Positions 1 through 10,789 of a stretch of 64,000 nucleotides of DNA are shown one piece after another. The DNA comes from Chlorobaculum sp. 24CR (GTDB lineage Bacteria; Bacteroidota; Chlorobiia; Chlorobiales; Chlorobiaceae), in contig NZ_SDGU01000066.1 in the NCBI RefSeq assembly GCF_004118635.1, positions 1-64,000 on the forward strand, in the 5' to 3' direction. How positions within the stretch are numbered: the stretch's first letter is position 1; every line of letters begins with the position of its first letter. A model generated the notes under the pieces. It saw only the letters and a list, made by a program, of their open reading frames with translations, was not told the origin of the DNA and made no database searches. The position numbers and the translations under genes were made by a program.

Positions 1-469
1 AGTCAAGGTCGAGAAATTGAGTATAAAAAGTTGCATTCACAGCAGCTCCAACTCTTCTAAATACCTCGAAGCTCTGCTTCGAGGATCCTTTATTGTCAAT
101 TTTATCATTTGATAATTTTCTGTATAGTAGTGATATTGCGTTTCGATATTTATATAGACTTGTTGTTAGTTCTTCAAGTTTTGTTATTCTTAGTTTTTTC
201 CATTCTCGTTGTGACCAGTCTAAATGTGCGATAGATGTTTTGATTTCTTCTTGTGCTTTGGTAGTCGCTTCAATTTGTTTGACGAGATTATTGAGATCGG
301 CCTTGGTTGCAGTTTGTTCCCCTTTTTTTTGAAAAAGTCCGCTGAAAAAGCTAAAGGCTGCTGTCGCAGACAGAGATATAAGAAAAAATATTATATAAAA
401 ATTGATATTATATGATATTCTCCCTTGAATTATGTCATTGGCTATATTGTGAGTTAGAGAGTCTGGCAT
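1..469 (-). CDS. Partial AT-rich membrane protein, unknown function
   Basis: Reading the minus strand from the ATG at 467-469 gives 156 codons with no stop before the window edge, so the C-terminus is missing. The protein starts MPDSLTHNIANDI. It has one hydrophobic segment at about residues 22-42 and then a polar, probably helical stretch (KADLNNLVKQIEATTKAQ, later DWSQREWKKLRITKLEEL). This layout, one N-terminal membrane helix followed by a cytoplasmic coiled region, is common among uncharacterised proteins of accessory regions. Its A+T content is much higher than that of aroC next door, which suggests recent acquisition. I do not recognise a specific family. The plus-strand reading over the same bases is an opposite-strand artefact. 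Confidence 0.7.
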   Translation of the reverse strand, partial: MPDSLTHNIANDIIQGRISYNINFYIIFFLISLSATAAFSFFSGLFQKKGEQTATKADLNNLVKQIEATTKAQEEIKTSIAHLDWSQREWKKLRITKLEELTTSLYKYRNAISLLYRKLSNDKIDNKGSSKQSFEVFRRVGAAVNATFYTQFLDLD

Positions 470-588
470 AATATGATTATTAAGCTATATTTGATGCAAT
501 ATTGTGGCATCTGAGAAAAGCTATAAAGTTTCATGTGCCACATCCTTATCACAAAATGAATGCAGCACAAAATTTATGGCTCGCATTT

Positions 589-1782
589 TCACCCCCTAAA
601 CCTCATCCTCAGCGCTTCCCGATAAGCCTCAAGCCTTTCCACAATCTCAGCCATATGATCGCCGCCAAGCTTTTCCAGTAAGGCGTTGGCGATGACGGGG
701 GCGACGACGGCTTCGGCGACCACTCCGGCGGCGGGGACGGCGCAGGCGTCGCTGCGTTCGAAGCGCGACTGGACGGCTTCGAGCGTGGCGAGGTCGAAGG
801 AGCGGAGCGGGGAGACGAGCGATGAGATCGGTTTCATGGCGGCGCGGATGTGGATCGGCTGGCCGCTCGACATGCTGCCTTCAATGCCACCGGCGCGGTT
901 GGTTTCGCGCCTCAACCCATTCTCTCCACCGGCGAAGAGTTCGTCGTGCACCTCTGAGCCGGGTTTGCGTGCATTGTCGAAGGCGGGGCCGATTTCGACG
1001 CCCTTGATCGCCTGGATCGACATGATGGCGGCGGCGAGCATCGAGTCGAGGCGACGGTCGTGCTGGACGTAGCTGCCGAGGCCCATCGGGACGCCGGTGA
1101 TGTAAATCTCGACGATGCCGCCGAGGGTGTCGCCGTCGGCTTTGGCTTTGTCAATCGCAGCGATGGCGGCGGCTTCTGCTTCGGGGTCGAGCATCCGCAC
1201 CTGCGATTTGTCGGCTTCGGCGGCGAGGCTTTCGGCTCCGGCGTCGAGCAACGCCTGCAACGAGGCGGGCGCAGAGGCTTCGGCGGCGGAGCCAATCGTT
1301 GAAATGTAGCTGCCGATCTGGATGCCGAGCTGGCGGAGGAATGCCCGCGCCAGCGAACCGGCGGCGACACGGGCGGTGGTTTCGCGGGCCGAGGAGCGGT
1401 CGATGACCGGGCGGATGTCGTCGAAGCCGTATTTGATGCAGCCGGTCAGGTCGGCGTGGCCGGGGCGGGGAATGGTGATTTTCTGCACCTCGGCGGCGTG
1501 ATCCTCGAACTGCGCCATCGGCGTCGTCCAGTTCTCCCAGTCGCGGTTGCGGATGACGAGGGCAATTGGCGAGCCGATGGTTTTGCCGAACCGGACGCCG
1601 GAGAGCACTTCGGCGCGGTCGGTTTCGATCTTCATGCGACCGCCGCGTCCGTAGCCCTGCTGGCGTCGGGCAAGCTGGTCATTGATGTCGGCTTCGACGA
1701 GCGCGACGCCTGCGGGAAGTCCTTCAACAATGGCCGAAAGCGCCGGGCCGTGCGATTCGCCTGCGGTGAAATAGCGTATCAT
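589..1782 (-). CDS. aroC: Chorismate synthase
   Basis: Predicted to convert 5-enolpyruvylshikimate-3-phosphate to chorismate, the last shikimate-pathway step, using reduced FMN without net redox change. The protein is 397 residues, in the range of long bacterial chorismate synthases. It begins MIRYFTAGESHGPAL, the family N-terminal signature. It also carries GYGRGGRM, RPGHADL and a late RSSARETTARVAAG block typical of the family. An upstream in-frame start at 1887 would add 35 residues encoded by a dispersed palindromic repeat, so the ATG at 1782 is preferred. aroB and aroK lie about 27 kb away in this window, so the pathway is scattered. Downstream is the AT-rich partial gene. Confidence 0.96.
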   Translation of the reverse strand: MIRYFTAGESHGPALSAIVEGLPAGVALVEADINDQLARRQQGYGRGGRMKIETDRAEVLSGVRFGKTIGSPIALVIRNRDWENWTTPMAQFEDHAAEVQKITIPRPGHADLTGCIKYGFDDIRPVIDRSSARETTARVAAGSLARAFLRQLGIQIGSYISTIGSAAEASAPASLQALLDAGAESLAAEADKSQVRMLDPEAEAAAIAAIDKAKADGDTLGGIVEIYITGVPMGLGSYVQHDRRLDSMLAAAIMSIQAIKGVEIGPAFDNARKPGSEVHDELFAGGENGLRRETNRAGGIEGSMSSGQPIHIRAAMKPISSLVSPLRSFDLATLEAVQSRFERSDACAVPAAGVVAEAVVAPVIANALLEKLGGDHMAEIVERLEAYREALRMRFRG

Positions 1783-1834
1783 ATCAGTGCGGGAAAAAGA
1801 GGTCGTAAAAGTTGAAATACAAGATATTGGGCTG

Positions 1835-1960
1835 AAGCCCGGCTTCTTTGTTTGATTCGTGAACCCCGGCTTGAAAGCCGGGGCCATTGATTTGAGTCCT
1901 TATTGCCCCGGGCGTCAGTCCGGGGTTATGAAGAAAAAAAACAGAGGGCTTGAGCCCAAT
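1835..1960. repeat. Cluster of REP-like GC-rich palindromes
   Basis: At least two perfect inverted repeats are visible: 1864-1872 with 1875-1883, and 1906-1911 with 1920-1925. The first (CCCCGGCTTGAAAGCCGGGG) recurs identically at 28278-28297 between coaX and aroB, so this is a dispersed intergenic element. Confidence 0.75.
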
Positions 1961-2038
1961 AGCTATCAGAGGCAACGTTGGTGTTCAATTATCGCCTGAG
2001 AAACGATTGCCCGGCCAATGATAGTGGAACAAGATAAC

Positions 2039-2067
2039 AAAAAAAGCCCGGCGATTTCGCGCCGGGC
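2039..2067 (-). terminator. Rho-independent terminator of hemB
   Basis: On the minus strand an 8-bp GC-rich stem (2060-2067 with 2046-2053) with a six-base loop is followed by seven T residues (2045-2039). It lies about 28 bases past the hemB stop codon. Confidence 0.85.
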
Positions 2068-2094
2068 GTGGTGTCGTGACTACTCAGCCAGCGT

Positions 2095-3129
<1,035 letters not shown>

Positions 3130-3244
3130 TCAACATCGTGAAGGCGGCCTTGCGTTTTTCAGACCATATCGTCAGGTTCGGCCTCAGTTGATTATCTTAC
3201 GTCATCGTTGGCAGCATCGACCATCTAACTCGACTTAATACGAT

Positions 3245-4021
3245 ATGACTCCTGATCTTCAGCTCGCGCTTGAACTGGCCGAAAAGGCCGGTAAACTGAC
3301 GCTCGGCTACTTTGGGCGGAAATCACTACAGGTCTTTTCCAAGCGCGACGATTCGCCTGTTACCGAGGCGGATCGCAAGTCGGAGGAGCTGATACGTCAG
3401 GGAGTTACGTCGCGTTTTCCCGGCGATGGCGTGTTCGGCGAAGAGTTCGACGAACGCCCCTCCGGCAACGGTCGGCGCTGGATCATCGATCCCATCGACG
3501 GCACCCGTTCGTTCATCCACGGCGTACCGCTCTATGGCGTGATGATCGCGCTCGAAGTTGATGGCGCACTCAAGCTCGGCGTCATCAATTTTCCGGCGCT
3601 CGGCGAACTCTATCACGCCGAGATCGGCGCTGGAGCGTTCATGAACGGCTCGCCTGTGGAGGTCTCGGCCATTTCGGAGACGGCAGCGGCTACGGTGGTC
3701 TTTACCGAAAAGGAGTACCTGCTCGATCCGCCATCGACTCACCCGATCGATCAGCTTCGCATCGACGCAGGGCTGGTGCGTGGATGGGGCGACTGTTACG
3801 GTCACATGCTGGTTGCGTCGGGCCGGGCCGAGGTGGCGGTCGATAAGATCATGAGTCCGTGGGATTGCGCGGCGATCATTCCGATCATCACCGAGGCCGG
3901 TGGTTGCTGCTTTGATTACGAGGGGCGCACGATCATCGATGGCGTGGGCCTCGTCAGCGCGAACCGGGCGATGGGCGGCGAGCTCATCGAGGCTATCGGT
4001 AAAAGGGAGAACGCTGGATGA
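3245..4021 (+). CDS. hisN: Inositol-monophosphatase-family phosphatase, probably histidinol-phosphatase
   Basis: A 258-residue metal-dependent phosphatase of the IMPase fold. Visible metal-site motifs are GEEF (65-68), DPIDGTRSF (82-90) and SPWD with D207. The DPIDGTRSF form, rather than the DPLDGT of inositol phosphatases, resembles HisN-type histidinol-phosphate phosphatases, which catalyse the penultimate step of histidine synthesis. Substrate cannot be fixed from sequence alone; 3'-phosphoadenosine phosphatase (CysQ) is the main alternative. Its stop codon overlaps the next start in an ATGA junction at 4018-4021, so the two genes are probably co-translated. It is divergent from hemB, with a 163-base intergenic space. 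Confidence 0.8.
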   Translation: MTPDLQLALELAEKAGKLTLGYFGRKSLQVFSKRDDSPVTEADRKSEELIRQGVTSRFPGDGVFGEEFDERPSGNGRRWIIDPIDGTRSFIHGVPLYGVMIALEVDGALKLGVINFPALGELYHAEIGAGAFMNGSPVEVSAISETAAATVVFTEKEYLLDPPSTHPIDQLRIDAGLVRGWGDCYGHMLVASGRAEVAVDKIMSPWDCAAIIPIITEAGGCCFDYEGRTIIDGVGLVSANRAMGGELIEAIGKRENAG

Positions 4022-4530
4022 CACTGGTGATTATACTTTTGACGCTCATTGTTCTGCTGCTCGCGACGATCATCGCCATGCTTGTGACCGGGTGGCCAGG
4101 CAAGCAGAAAGAGGAGATGGAACGGCTCGGCAACGGTTTGCGCCGGGAGATGGCCGAACAGCGAAGCGACAGTCTTCAGCTCATGAAGGTCATTCGCATC
4201 GAAATCGAGGAGGCCGTGCGCGAATCGGTCGAGCGGGAGATAGCGGCCGTTTTATCGAAAGGACGTTCACGGAAAGCCGCGCGCAAGAGGGCGCAAGAGG
4301 CCGACGCCGGTTCCGCTCTGGAGGCTGTTGCCGCAGACGGGGGGGCCGAAAACAGCAACTATGAAAAACCCTTGCATGCCGTGCAGATTCCGCTGTTTAC
4401 GGAAAAGCATCATGCAAAAGCCTCACCGCCTGAGCCGTTGCAGGTTGCGCCCGATATTGCCGGTGAACATGAGCCGGAAGCCGAAACTATCGACATGGGT
4501 TACATCGACGACATTCCGGATGTTGAGTAG
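4018..4530 (+). CDS. Single-pass membrane protein of unknown function
   Basis: A 170-residue protein with one strongly hydrophobic N-terminal helix (about residues 2-24, MTLVIILLTLIVLLLAT...). It continues into a charged, coiled-coil-like region (about 28-100, rich in E, R, K) and an acidic, low-complexity tail ending in DIPDVE. The architecture, a membrane anchor plus a cytoplasmic coil, resembles RmuC- or YtxH-like anchors, but no diagnostic motif is present and I do not assign a family. It overlaps hisN by four bases (ATGA), suggesting translational coupling. The long 22-bp hairpin at 4540-4585 follows immediately. Confidence 0.75.
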   Translation: MTLVIILLTLIVLLLATIIAMLVTGWPGKQKEEMERLGNGLRREMAEQRSDSLQLMKVIRIEIEEAVRESVEREIAAVLSKGRSRKAARKRAQEADAGSALEAVAADGGAENSNYEKPLHAVQIPLFTEKHHAKASPPEPLQVAPDIAGEHEPEAETIDMGYIDDIPDVE

Positions 4531-4539
4531 AAAAGAGTT

Positions 4540-4585
4540 ATAGGTCATATAAGTCCTATAGTTCTATAAGACTTATATGACCTAT
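4540..4585. repeat. 22-bp inverted repeat, likely bidirectional terminator
   Basis: ATAGGTCATATAAGTCCTATAG (4540-4561) pairs with 4564-4585 across a two-base gap, with a single mismatch. It lies between the convergent hisN unit and hemD. A related element (ATAGGTCTTATAAGTCCTAT) is at 10701-10720 between typA and bchX, also between convergent genes. Confidence 0.75.
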
Positions 4586-4635
4586 TCTTTATTAGGCAGT
4601 AATTCAGAAAAAGCACCAACTGTTTCAGGCATCGC

Positions 4636-5376
4636 TTAACTCAGCGCTTCAGCTATCGCTTTGGCAAAGCTGGGGCCGTCGAAGTATTCGGGGATGATGT
4701 CCACCTTGATGCCGAGCTTTTCGAGCGCGCCGGAGGTGGTAGTGCCGATAGCCGCAATCCGAACGGATTCGGGCAGCTCTTTCAAGCCGATCGCGTCAAA
4801 AAAGTTGATGGCTGTCGAGGGGCTGGTGAAAGAGAGGCAGTCGAGCTTGCCTTCGGCGAGCATCGACTTGATTCGTTGCGTGTCTTCGAGCGATGGCTGC
4901 ATGTTTTCGTAAACGGTCAGCTCCACGCAGATTCCGCCGCGTTCGGCGATCAGCTCCGGGATGGTGCCGAGCGACAGGCTGCCACGGACGAAGAGGAAGG
5001 TCTGGCCTTTGATCGCTTCGGGATCGATGTCGGCCATGAGATTGACCGCATCGGCGATTTTTGGTAGCGGTTCTGTGCTGACGCCATGCTTGCCGAGGTC
5101 GCTGGCAGTGGTCTTGCCGACGGCCCACACGCGGGCCTGTTGCAGGTTCGGCAGCTCGGCAGGAGACTCTTCGAGCAAGCGTTCAAGGAAAAACTGAACG
5201 CTGTTGGCACTGGTGAAGAAAATGCCGGCGAACCGGGTGAGGTCGGGTACGCTCCAGCCGGCAACCGGCCTGATCTCGATGGTCGGAAAGACCACCGTGC
5301 CCAGGCCGTACTGCTCAAGCTCCCTCACAAAAGGCTCGGCCTGATGTTTCGGGCGTGTTACGAGAACGGTTTTCAT
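4636..5376 (-). CDS. hemD: Uroporphyrinogen-III synthase
   Basis: Closes and inverts ring D of hydroxymethylbilane to give uroporphyrinogen III. The 246-residue protein begins [16 protein letters not shown] and contains the weakly conserved HemD features [21 protein letters not shown] and [16 protein letters not shown]. HemD is a poorly conserved family, but position settles the call: the gene follows hemC with a one-base overlap (stop and start share 5376), consistent with a hemA-hemC-hemD operon. Convergent to the hisN unit; the hairpin at 4540-4585 probably ends both transcripts. Confidence 0.93.
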   Translation of the reverse strand: MKTVLVTRPKHQAEPFVRELEQYGLGTVVFPTIEIRPVAGWSVPDLTRFAGIFFTSANSVQFFLERLLEESPAELPNLQQARVWAVGKTTASDLGKHGVSTEPLPKIADAVNLMADIDPEAIKGQTFLFVRGSLSLGTIPELIAERGGICVELTVYENMQPSLEDTQRIKSMLAEGKLDCLSFTSPSTAINFFDAIGLKELPESVRIAAIGTTTSGALEKLGIKVDIIPEYFDGPSFAKAIAEALS

Positions 5377-6314
5377 TAGCGGGTTTTGCGGATGTCTGCG
5401 AGGATTTTTTCCGCACCCATCGAAAGCAGGATTTCGGCCAGCTCGATACCGACTGCCTCGGCCTCTTCCGGAGTGTTGACCGGCTTGGTCAGCTCGTTGC
5501 GCAGGGCGGTTTTGCCATCGACCGAACCGACGTAGGCAAGCAGTTTCAGCGTCCCGTCGGCATACGATCCGTAGCAGCCGATCGGAATCTGGCAGCCACC
5601 CTGCAAGTGGCGCAGCAGCGAACGCTCGGCGCGGCAGCAGATTTCGGTGTTGCTGTCGTTCATGACGCGGACGATCTCTATGGTCTCAGCGTCATCGGTG
5701 CGGGTCTCGATGCCGAGCGCGCCCTGGCCGACCGCCGGAAGCATCACGTCGTGTGGCAGGATTTCGGAGATGCGGTCGCTGAACTCGAGGCGGAAAACAC
5801 CGGCGTAAGCCAGCATCATGGCGTCGAACTCGCCGTCGTCGAACTTTTTGAAGCGGGTGTTGAGGTTGCCCCTGATGTCCATGATCTGCAAGTCGGGCCT
5901 CATGCTCAGCAACTGCGACATTCTGCGCAGGGAGCTGGTGGCCATTCGCGCGTTCGGCGGCAGATTCTTGATGCCCTTGCCGGACTTGGAGATGATGACG
6001 TCGCGGGTATCTTCACGCTCGGTGAAGGAGGTGATGACGAGGCCTTCGGGCGTACCGGTCGGCACGTCCTTCAGGCTGTGCACGGCCAGGTCGATCTCGC
6101 CAGCAATCAGGTGTTTTTCGATGTCCTTGGTGAACAGGCCCATATCTCCGATCTTGGAAAGAGGAGAGTCGAGCAGCACATCACCGGTCGTCTTGACCAG
6201 CTTGAGCGTGATGTTCATGTCGGGAAAGCGCCTGGAAAGTTCTGCCTTGGTGAATTCAGCCTGCCACAGGGCAAGGGGGCTGGATCGAGTGCCGATGATA
6301 AGCTCTTTTTTCAA
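5376..6314 (-). CDS. hemC: Porphobilinogen deaminase (hydroxymethylbilane synthase)
   Basis: Polymerises four porphobilinogens to hydroxymethylbilane. The 312-residue length is typical. It begins with [19 protein letters not shown], and the dipyrromethane cofactor cysteine is in [17 protein letters not shown] and the DIRGNLNTR arginine block that binds substrate carboxylates are also present. It lies 20 bases downstream of hemA and overlaps hemD by one base, so the three are almost certainly one transcript. Confidence 0.96.
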   Translation of the reverse strand: MKKELIIGTRSSPLALWQAEFTKAELSRRFPDMNITLKLVKTTGDVLLDSPLSKIGDMGLFTKDIEKHLIAGEIDLAVHSLKDVPTGTPEGLVITSFTEREDTRDVIISKSGKGIKNLPPNARMATSSLRRMSQLLSMRPDLQIMDIRGNLNTRFKKFDDGEFDAMMLAYAGVFRLEFSDRISEILPHDVMLPAVGQGALGIETRTDDAETIEIVRVMNDSNTEICCRAERSLLRHLQGGCQIPIGCYGSYADGTLKLLAYVGSVDGKTALRNELTKPVNTPEEAEAVGIELAEILLSMGAEKILADIRKTR

Positions 6315-6334
6315 AATTCGATGACTGATTGATT

Positions 6335-7615
6335 TTATTGGAGTGACTGGTTTGGTTCTTCAAGATCGAAGATATTTCTGACGAGGTTGACCTTGCTGGG
6401 GATATTGTCGGCGGTATCGACCGGAGCCTTGAGCATTTTGATCGGATGGTGCAGAATCTTTTTCAGAATTCTGTCGGTCAAATGCTCCATGCGTCGCAAC
6501 TCCTCCTCGCTCACCTTGTAGCGATAGCGTTCGAGCTCCTTCTCCTTGATTTCGATGAACTTCGACTGCAAGTCAACGATGGTCGGACGTACCTTGAGGG
6601 TGTTGATCCACTGGCCGAAGCCGACCAGCTCCTCGTCGATAATCGCCTTGACCTTCGGCAGCTCCGCGCGGCGGCGTTCGAGGTTCTTGTCGATGATGTG
6701 CTTGAGGGCGTCGATGTCCTTGAGGAACATGTTCTGCAACTTGCCAACTTCCGGGTCGATGTTTCTCGGCAGTCCGAGGTCGAGCATGATGACCGGTTTC
6801 AGGCGACGGCGCTGCATGGCCTGCTGCATCTCGGCTTCGTTGAGAATGTACTCCTTGGTGCTGACAGCCGTGATAATAATATCGAATTCGTGCAGGTGTT
6901 CCTTGTAGGTCTCGTACGGAAGCACGCGGTTGGTGCCGAGCTCTTCGGCAAGGGCCTCCGCCTTGGACTGCGTCCTGTTGGTGATGACGATATTCCTGGC
7001 GTTCTTGGCGTAAATATGCTTGGCTGCAAGCTCTCCGGTTTCGCCGGCGCCGACGAGCAGCACCTTCTTCATGGAGAGGTTGGAGAAAATCTTCTGGGCA
7101 AGCTCGACCGCCGCGTAGCTGACCGACACCGCGCCCTCCATGAGCTTGGTCTTGGTTTTGACCTTTTTGGCGACGCTGAATGCGGTGTGACAGAGCCTGG
7201 TGAGCAAAATGCCTGCGGTTCCGACCTCGGCTGCGATGCGGTAGGCATCCTTGACCTGGCCGAGAATCTGCCCCTCGCCGAGCACGAGGCTGTCGATGGC
7301 GCTGGAGACCTCGAAGATGTGACGGGCGGTGCCGCAGTAGAAGCGGTTGAAGAAGTGTTCGGGACGGACATCCTTGCGGGCGTCTTTGTAGGAGATTATG
7401 TAGTCCTTGAGGTAATCACAGTTCACCTCCACCATCGCGGGCACAACGTACAGTTCAGTTCTGTTGCAGGTGGACACGACCATTGCTTCGCTGGCCAGTC
7501 CGCTCGATACCAGGTCCGTGACGAATTCCTTGTTCTGAACTTCCGAAAGTGCGATTCTTTCACGGATTTCAATGGGTGCAGTTTTGTGGTTGACACCAAC
7601 TGAAATGATGTTCAT
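6335..7615 (-). CDS. hemA: Glutamyl-tRNA reductase
   Basis: NADPH-dependent reduction of glutamyl-tRNA(Glu) to glutamate-1-semialdehyde, the first committed step of the C5 tetrapyrrole route and usually its control point. The protein is 426 residues. It starts [14 protein letters not shown], has the catalytic cysteine C50 in [11 protein letters not shown], a nucleotide-binding [10 protein letters not shown] motif, and a C-terminal helical dimerisation region. A TTG at 7654 would extend it by 13 residues, but the ATG at 7615 matches the family N-terminus exactly. It is preceded by a ccsA/hemX-like gene, as in many bacteria. Confidence 0.96.
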   Translation of the reverse strand: MNIISVGVNHKTAPIEIRERIALSEVQNKEFVTDLVSSGLASEAMVVSTCNRTELYVVPAMVEVNCDYLKDYIISYKDARKDVRPEHFFNRFYCGTARHIFEVSSAIDSLVLGEGQILGQVKDAYRIAAEVGTAGILLTRLCHTAFSVAKKVKTKTKLMEGAVSVSYAAVELAQKIFSNLSMKKVLLVGAGETGELAAKHIYAKNARNIVITNRTQSKAEALAEELGTNRVLPYETYKEHLHEFDIIITAVSTKEYILNEAEMQQAMQRRRLKPVIMLDLGLPRNIDPEVGKLQNMFLKDIDALKHIIDKNLERRRAELPKVKAIIDEELVGFGQWINTLKVRPTIVDLQSKFIEIKEKELERYRYKVSEEELRRMEHLTDRILKKILHHPIKMLKAPVDTADNIPSKVNLVRNIFDLEEPNQSLQ

Positions 7616-7728
7616 AATAGGAGGGTTTTGATGAGCCGTTCGTAAACCGTTCAAAAGAGCTTGCTAAAGGAATCTCCAAAAGTGTGTTAATATACCGCAA
7701 TGTGCCGAATTTTCAAATGGAGCTTCGG

Positions 7729-8574
7729 TTAAATACTCATTCCGTGAAAACTTGGCGTAACCAGGCTCATGATGAACAAGAGCGCCGTGACCAGCACGAA
7801 CAGGGCGATCAGCAGGACGGCCATGTGCTTGATATCCCAGCCAAACAGCGGCTTGATGAAGAGGCTGATGCCGTAGAGCAGCCAGATGACAAACAAAGAG
7901 ATGAGCCTCGGTTCGAACAGGTTGATGACCTCTTTCGATGCGTGCTGCTCGAGAACGCCAGCCACGATAGTGACCGAAAGGAAAAAGAAGCCGAATGCCA
8001 CGGCATGCATGATAAGCATTTCAAGCGTTTCGAGGTTCGGGAGCCGCTGGAAAAGCAGCCCGAACCGGTTGAGCCGTATCTGGCGGAAGAGCACCAGGTA
8101 CATTCCGCTGTAGAGTCCAGCGATGGCCACCGAGCTGAAGCCGAAAATGGCTGCGATCAGGTGGACGCCGATGCGCAGGCCGCTGAATGCCGGTCCCGAA
8201 TCGACCGTCTGCGCGCTCAGAATCGACGAAAAGAGCGCCGATCCCGCGGCGAAGGCGATGACGAAAAAGCCGGTCTTGTCGCTTTTCGTGGTGAACTCGA
8301 TGAACATGTAGGTGATGGCCAGCGTCAAAGCCACCATGCCCATGAGGTTGTAAGCCGAGTAGCTCAGCCGGTATCCCGCCGTCGAGGTAAGCAGGCCGAG
8401 ATCGGCGACATGGGTGACCACGGTGATGATGAGCGCCGACTGCTTGAGGCTTCCGGCAAGCGGCGTTTCCCGGAAGAAGTGGATGCCGTACAGCGCGGTT
8501 GTGACGATGTAAAGCAGCGGCACGATTTGCGTGAGGGCGAACAGCAGGCTGTTTTCAAGAAAAATATTGGCCAT
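7729..8574 (-). CDS. CcsA/HemX-type cytochrome c assembly membrane protein
   Basis: A 281-residue integral membrane protein with roughly eight hydrophobic helices spread over the whole length. It resembles the CcsA/CcmC/HemX family, which handles heme for cytochrome c maturation or modulates glutamyl-tRNA reductase levels (HemX in Bacillus). The tryptophan-rich WWD-like segment of true heme handlers is not obvious. The HemX-like reading is therefore favoured by position: it sits 113 bases upstream of hemA on the same strand. Histidines in the second, fourth and sixth helices could bind heme. Confidence 0.75.
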   Translation of the reverse strand: MANIFLENSLLFALTQIVPLLYIVTTALYGIHFFRETPLAGSLKQSALIITVVTHVADLGLLTSTAGYRLSYSAYNLMGMVALTLAITYMFIEFTTKSDKTGFFVIAFAAGSALFSSILSAQTVDSGPAFSGLRIGVHLIAAIFGFSSVAIAGLYSGMYLVLFRQIRLNRFGLLFQRLPNLETLEMLIMHAVAFGFFFLSVTIVAGVLEQHASKEVINLFEPRLISLFVIWLLYGISLFIKPLFGWDIKHMAVLLIALFVLVTALLFIMSLVTPSFHGMSI

Positions 8575-8780
8575 ACTCTTTTGGTAGAGATCGTTTTTGC
8601 GGCAGAGTGATTGTGAAAAATACTTCAGTTCGGTTGGCCTGGCCGGCGTTAGAGTGGTTCAATCTCACAAAACTGAAAAGAAAATATCTTCACTTCCGCC
8701 TGATGATAATTTCAATGGAAAAAGTGTATATTCGGCCCGAGTGAAGCCGAGCAATAAAATATACTTATTTATCGCAAAAG

Positions 8781-10610
8781 ATGAGCAGGAAACAGAATAT
8801 TCGCAATATCGCCATTATCGCGCACGTCGATCATGGCAAGACCACCCTCGTGGACTCCATTTTCAAGCAGACGGGCGCGTTCAGGGAGAACCAGCATGTG
8901 GATGTCAGGGTGATGGACTCAAATCCGCAGGAGCGGGAGCGAGGCATCACCATCTTCTCCAAGAACGCCGCTGCGCAGCATAAAGGCTGCAAAATCAACA
9001 TCGTCGATACCCCCGGTCACGCCGATTTCGGCGGCGAGGTGGAGCGCATCCTGAAAATGGTCGATGGGGTGCTTCTGCTCGTCGATGCTTTCGAAGGGCC
9101 AATGCCGCAGACCAAGTTCGTGCTTCGCAAGGCGCTCGAGCTGCACCTGAAGCCGATCGTGGTCATCAACAAGATCGACCGTCCGCAGTCCGATCCGGTC
9201 AAGGTGCACGACCAGGTGCTCGACCTGTTCATTGCTCTCGGCGCGGAAGAGGAGCAGCTCGATTTCCCCTACATCTTCACTTCGGCCAAAAACGGCATCG
9301 CCAAATATGATATGGAGGACGAGGACGGCGACATGAGCCTGTTGCTCGATATGATCGTCAAGGAGATTCCCGCGCCGGAAGCCGACGACAACGCCGGGTT
9401 CCAGATGCTCATCACCAGCCTCGACTATAACGACTACATCGGCAAGATCGCCATTGGCCGCATCCAGCGCGGCAAGGTCGCTTCCGGCAGCCAGCTCACG
9501 CTGGTGACTCCGGATGGCGTGGTCGGCAAGGGCACGGTCACCAAGCTCTTCCTGTTCGACCGCACGCAGCGCGTCGAGGTCAAGGAGGCCGAAGCCGGTG
9601 ATATTGTCGCGCTTGCGGGCATCGCCTCGGCCAACGTTGGCGAAACGCTCGCCTCGCCGGAAGAGCCGGAAGCGCTCGAATCGTTCGACATCAGCAAGCC
9701 GACCCTCTCGATGCTTTTTTCGGTGAACGACTCGCCGTTCGCCGGCCTGGAGGGCAAGGAGGTGACCAGCCGCAAAATCCGCGAGCGCCTGATGAAAGAG
9801 ATCATGACCAACGTTGCGCTCAACGTCGAGGAGACCGACAGCGCCGACACCTTCAGGGTTTCGGGACGCGGCGAGCTTCACCTCTCCGTGCTGATCGAAA
9901 CCATGCGACGCGAGGGTTACGAACTGGCCATTTCTCGTCCTGAGGTGATTCTCCGCGAGGAGAACGGCGTGACGATGGAGCCGGTCGAGCATGTCACCAT
10001 CGACGTTCCGGAGGAATATACGGGCGTGGTGATCGAGAAGATGGGCCGCAGAAAAGCCGAGATGACCCACATGGGCACCCTGCGCGGCGGCATGAATCGC
10101 CTCGAATTCGAGATTCCGACGCGAGGCCTGATTGGTTATAACCTCGAATTTACCACCGACACCAAGGGCGAGGGGATGATGTCGCACGTGTTCCACAACT
10201 ACCAGGCATTCAAGGGCAAGCTGCCGTCGCGAGAAACCGGCGCGCTGGTCTCCGCTGAAACCGGCGTGGCCGTGGCCTACGCCCTTTCGAGCCTCGAAGA
10301 TCGCGGCACCTTTTTCATCGGTCCGAACACGAAGGTTTACGAAGGCATGGTGGTCGGCGAATCGACGCGCGACCTCGACATTACGATGAACATCTGCAAG
10401 ACCAAGAAGCTCACCAACATGCGAGCATCCGGCTCTGACGACTCGATGCGCCTGACTCCGCCGAAGCGCCTCTCGCTCGAACAGGCGCTGGAGTTCATCA
10501 ACGACGACGAGCTGCTCGAAGTGACGCCGGAGAACATCAGGATTCGCAAGAAGATTCTCAACGCCGACCTTCGCGCCAAAGCAACCAAGAAAGCCAAGGC
10601 GATGGTGTGA
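8781..10610 (+). CDS. typA: Ribosome-associated GTPase TypA/BipA
   Basis: A 609-residue translational GTPase of the BipA family, which assists 50S assembly and stress adaptation. G1 is AHVDHGKTT (14-22), the effector region contains [14 protein letters not shown]3 is [15 protein letters not shown] and G4 is NKIDRP. The EF-G-like domains III and V follow, then the BipA-specific C-terminal domain ending KKAKAMV. The start [13 protein letters not shown] is standard for the family. It is monocistronic: the upstream gene is divergent and a terminator lies at 10651-10680. Confidence 0.96.
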   Translation: MSRKQNIRNIAIIAHVDHGKTTLVDSIFKQTGAFRENQHVDVRVMDSNPQERERGITIFSKNAAAQHKGCKINIVDTPGHADFGGEVERILKMVDGVLLLVDAFEGPMPQTKFVLRKALELHLKPIVVINKIDRPQSDPVKVHDQVLDLFIALGAEEEQLDFPYIFTSAKNGIAKYDMEDEDGDMSLLLDMIVKEIPAPEADDNAGFQMLITSLDYNDYIGKIAIGRIQRGKVASGSQLTLVTPDGVVGKGTVTKLFLFDRTQRVEVKEAEAGDIVALAGIASANVGETLASPEEPEALESFDISKPTLSMLFSVNDSPFAGLEGKEVTSRKIRERLMKEIMTNVALNVEETDSADTFRVSGRGELHLSVLIETMRREGYELAISRPEVILREENGVTMEPVEHVTIDVPEEYTGVVIEKMGRRKAEMTHMGTLRGGMNRLEFEIPTRGLIGYNLEFTTDTKGEGMMSHVFHNYQAFKGKLPSRETGALVSAETGVAVAYALSSLEDRGTFFIGPNTKVYEGMVVGESTRDLDITMNICKTKKLTNMRASGSDDSMRLTPPKRLSLEQALEFINDDELLEVTPENIRIRKKILNADLRAKATKKAKAMV

Positions 10611-10611
10611 A

Positions 10612-10648
10612 GAGAATTATGAATTATGAATGTTGAATGATGAATTGA
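10612..10648. repeat. ATGAATTATGAAT-type simple repeat
   Basis: Imperfect tandem copies of a GAATTATGAAT-like unit directly after the typA stop codon. It has no coding potential and is AT-rich against GC-rich flanks. Confidence 0.5.
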
Positions 10649-10650
10649 AG

Positions 10651-10680
10651 AAGGCTGCTCCGGGTGGGCGGCCTTTTTTG
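10651..10680 (+). terminator. Terminator of typA
   Basis: A stem AGGCTGC (10652-10658) pairs with GCGGCCT (10668-10674) with one G-U pair, followed by a run of six T residues. Confidence 0.8.
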
Positions 10681-10700
10681 TTGTGGGGGAATCGCGAAGA

Positions 10701-10741
10701 ATAGGTCTTATAAGTCCTATACGACCTATAAAACTTATAGG
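10701..10741. repeat. Dispersed ATAGGTCTTATAAGTCCTAT palindromic element
   Basis: It contains ATAGGTCTTATAAGTCCTAT and an inverted CCTATAA...TTATAGG (10725-10741). It is closely related to the hairpin at 4540-4585 and again lies between convergent genes. Confidence 0.65.
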
Positions 10742-10789
10742 ATGAATGTGGGAGAATCTAAGAAAGAGGGAGATTCTGCGGAGCTTTTT

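Larger units (their letters stand above)
1783..2094. other. Gene-free stretch between aroC and hemB with palindromic repeats
   Basis: This 312-base gap holds no convincing gene. A 63-codon minus-strand reading across it is made of repeat sequence. It contains several short GC-rich palindromes (CCCCGGCTT-GA-AAGCCGGGG at 1864-1883; CCCCGG...CCGGGG at 1906-1925; a GGGCTTGAGCCC-type element near 1948) and the hemB terminator at 2039-2067. Confidence 0.7.

Noticed and set aside
1784-1975. 63-codon frame between aroC and hemB
   Set aside because: Its sequence is made of dispersed palindromic repeats.
7616-7654. Extended TTG start for hemA
   Set aside because: The family N-terminus begins exactly at the internal ATG at 7615.
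8575-8780. Riboswitch upstream of the hem genes or typA
   Set aside because: No conserved riboswitch core could be recognised in the intergenic spaces.
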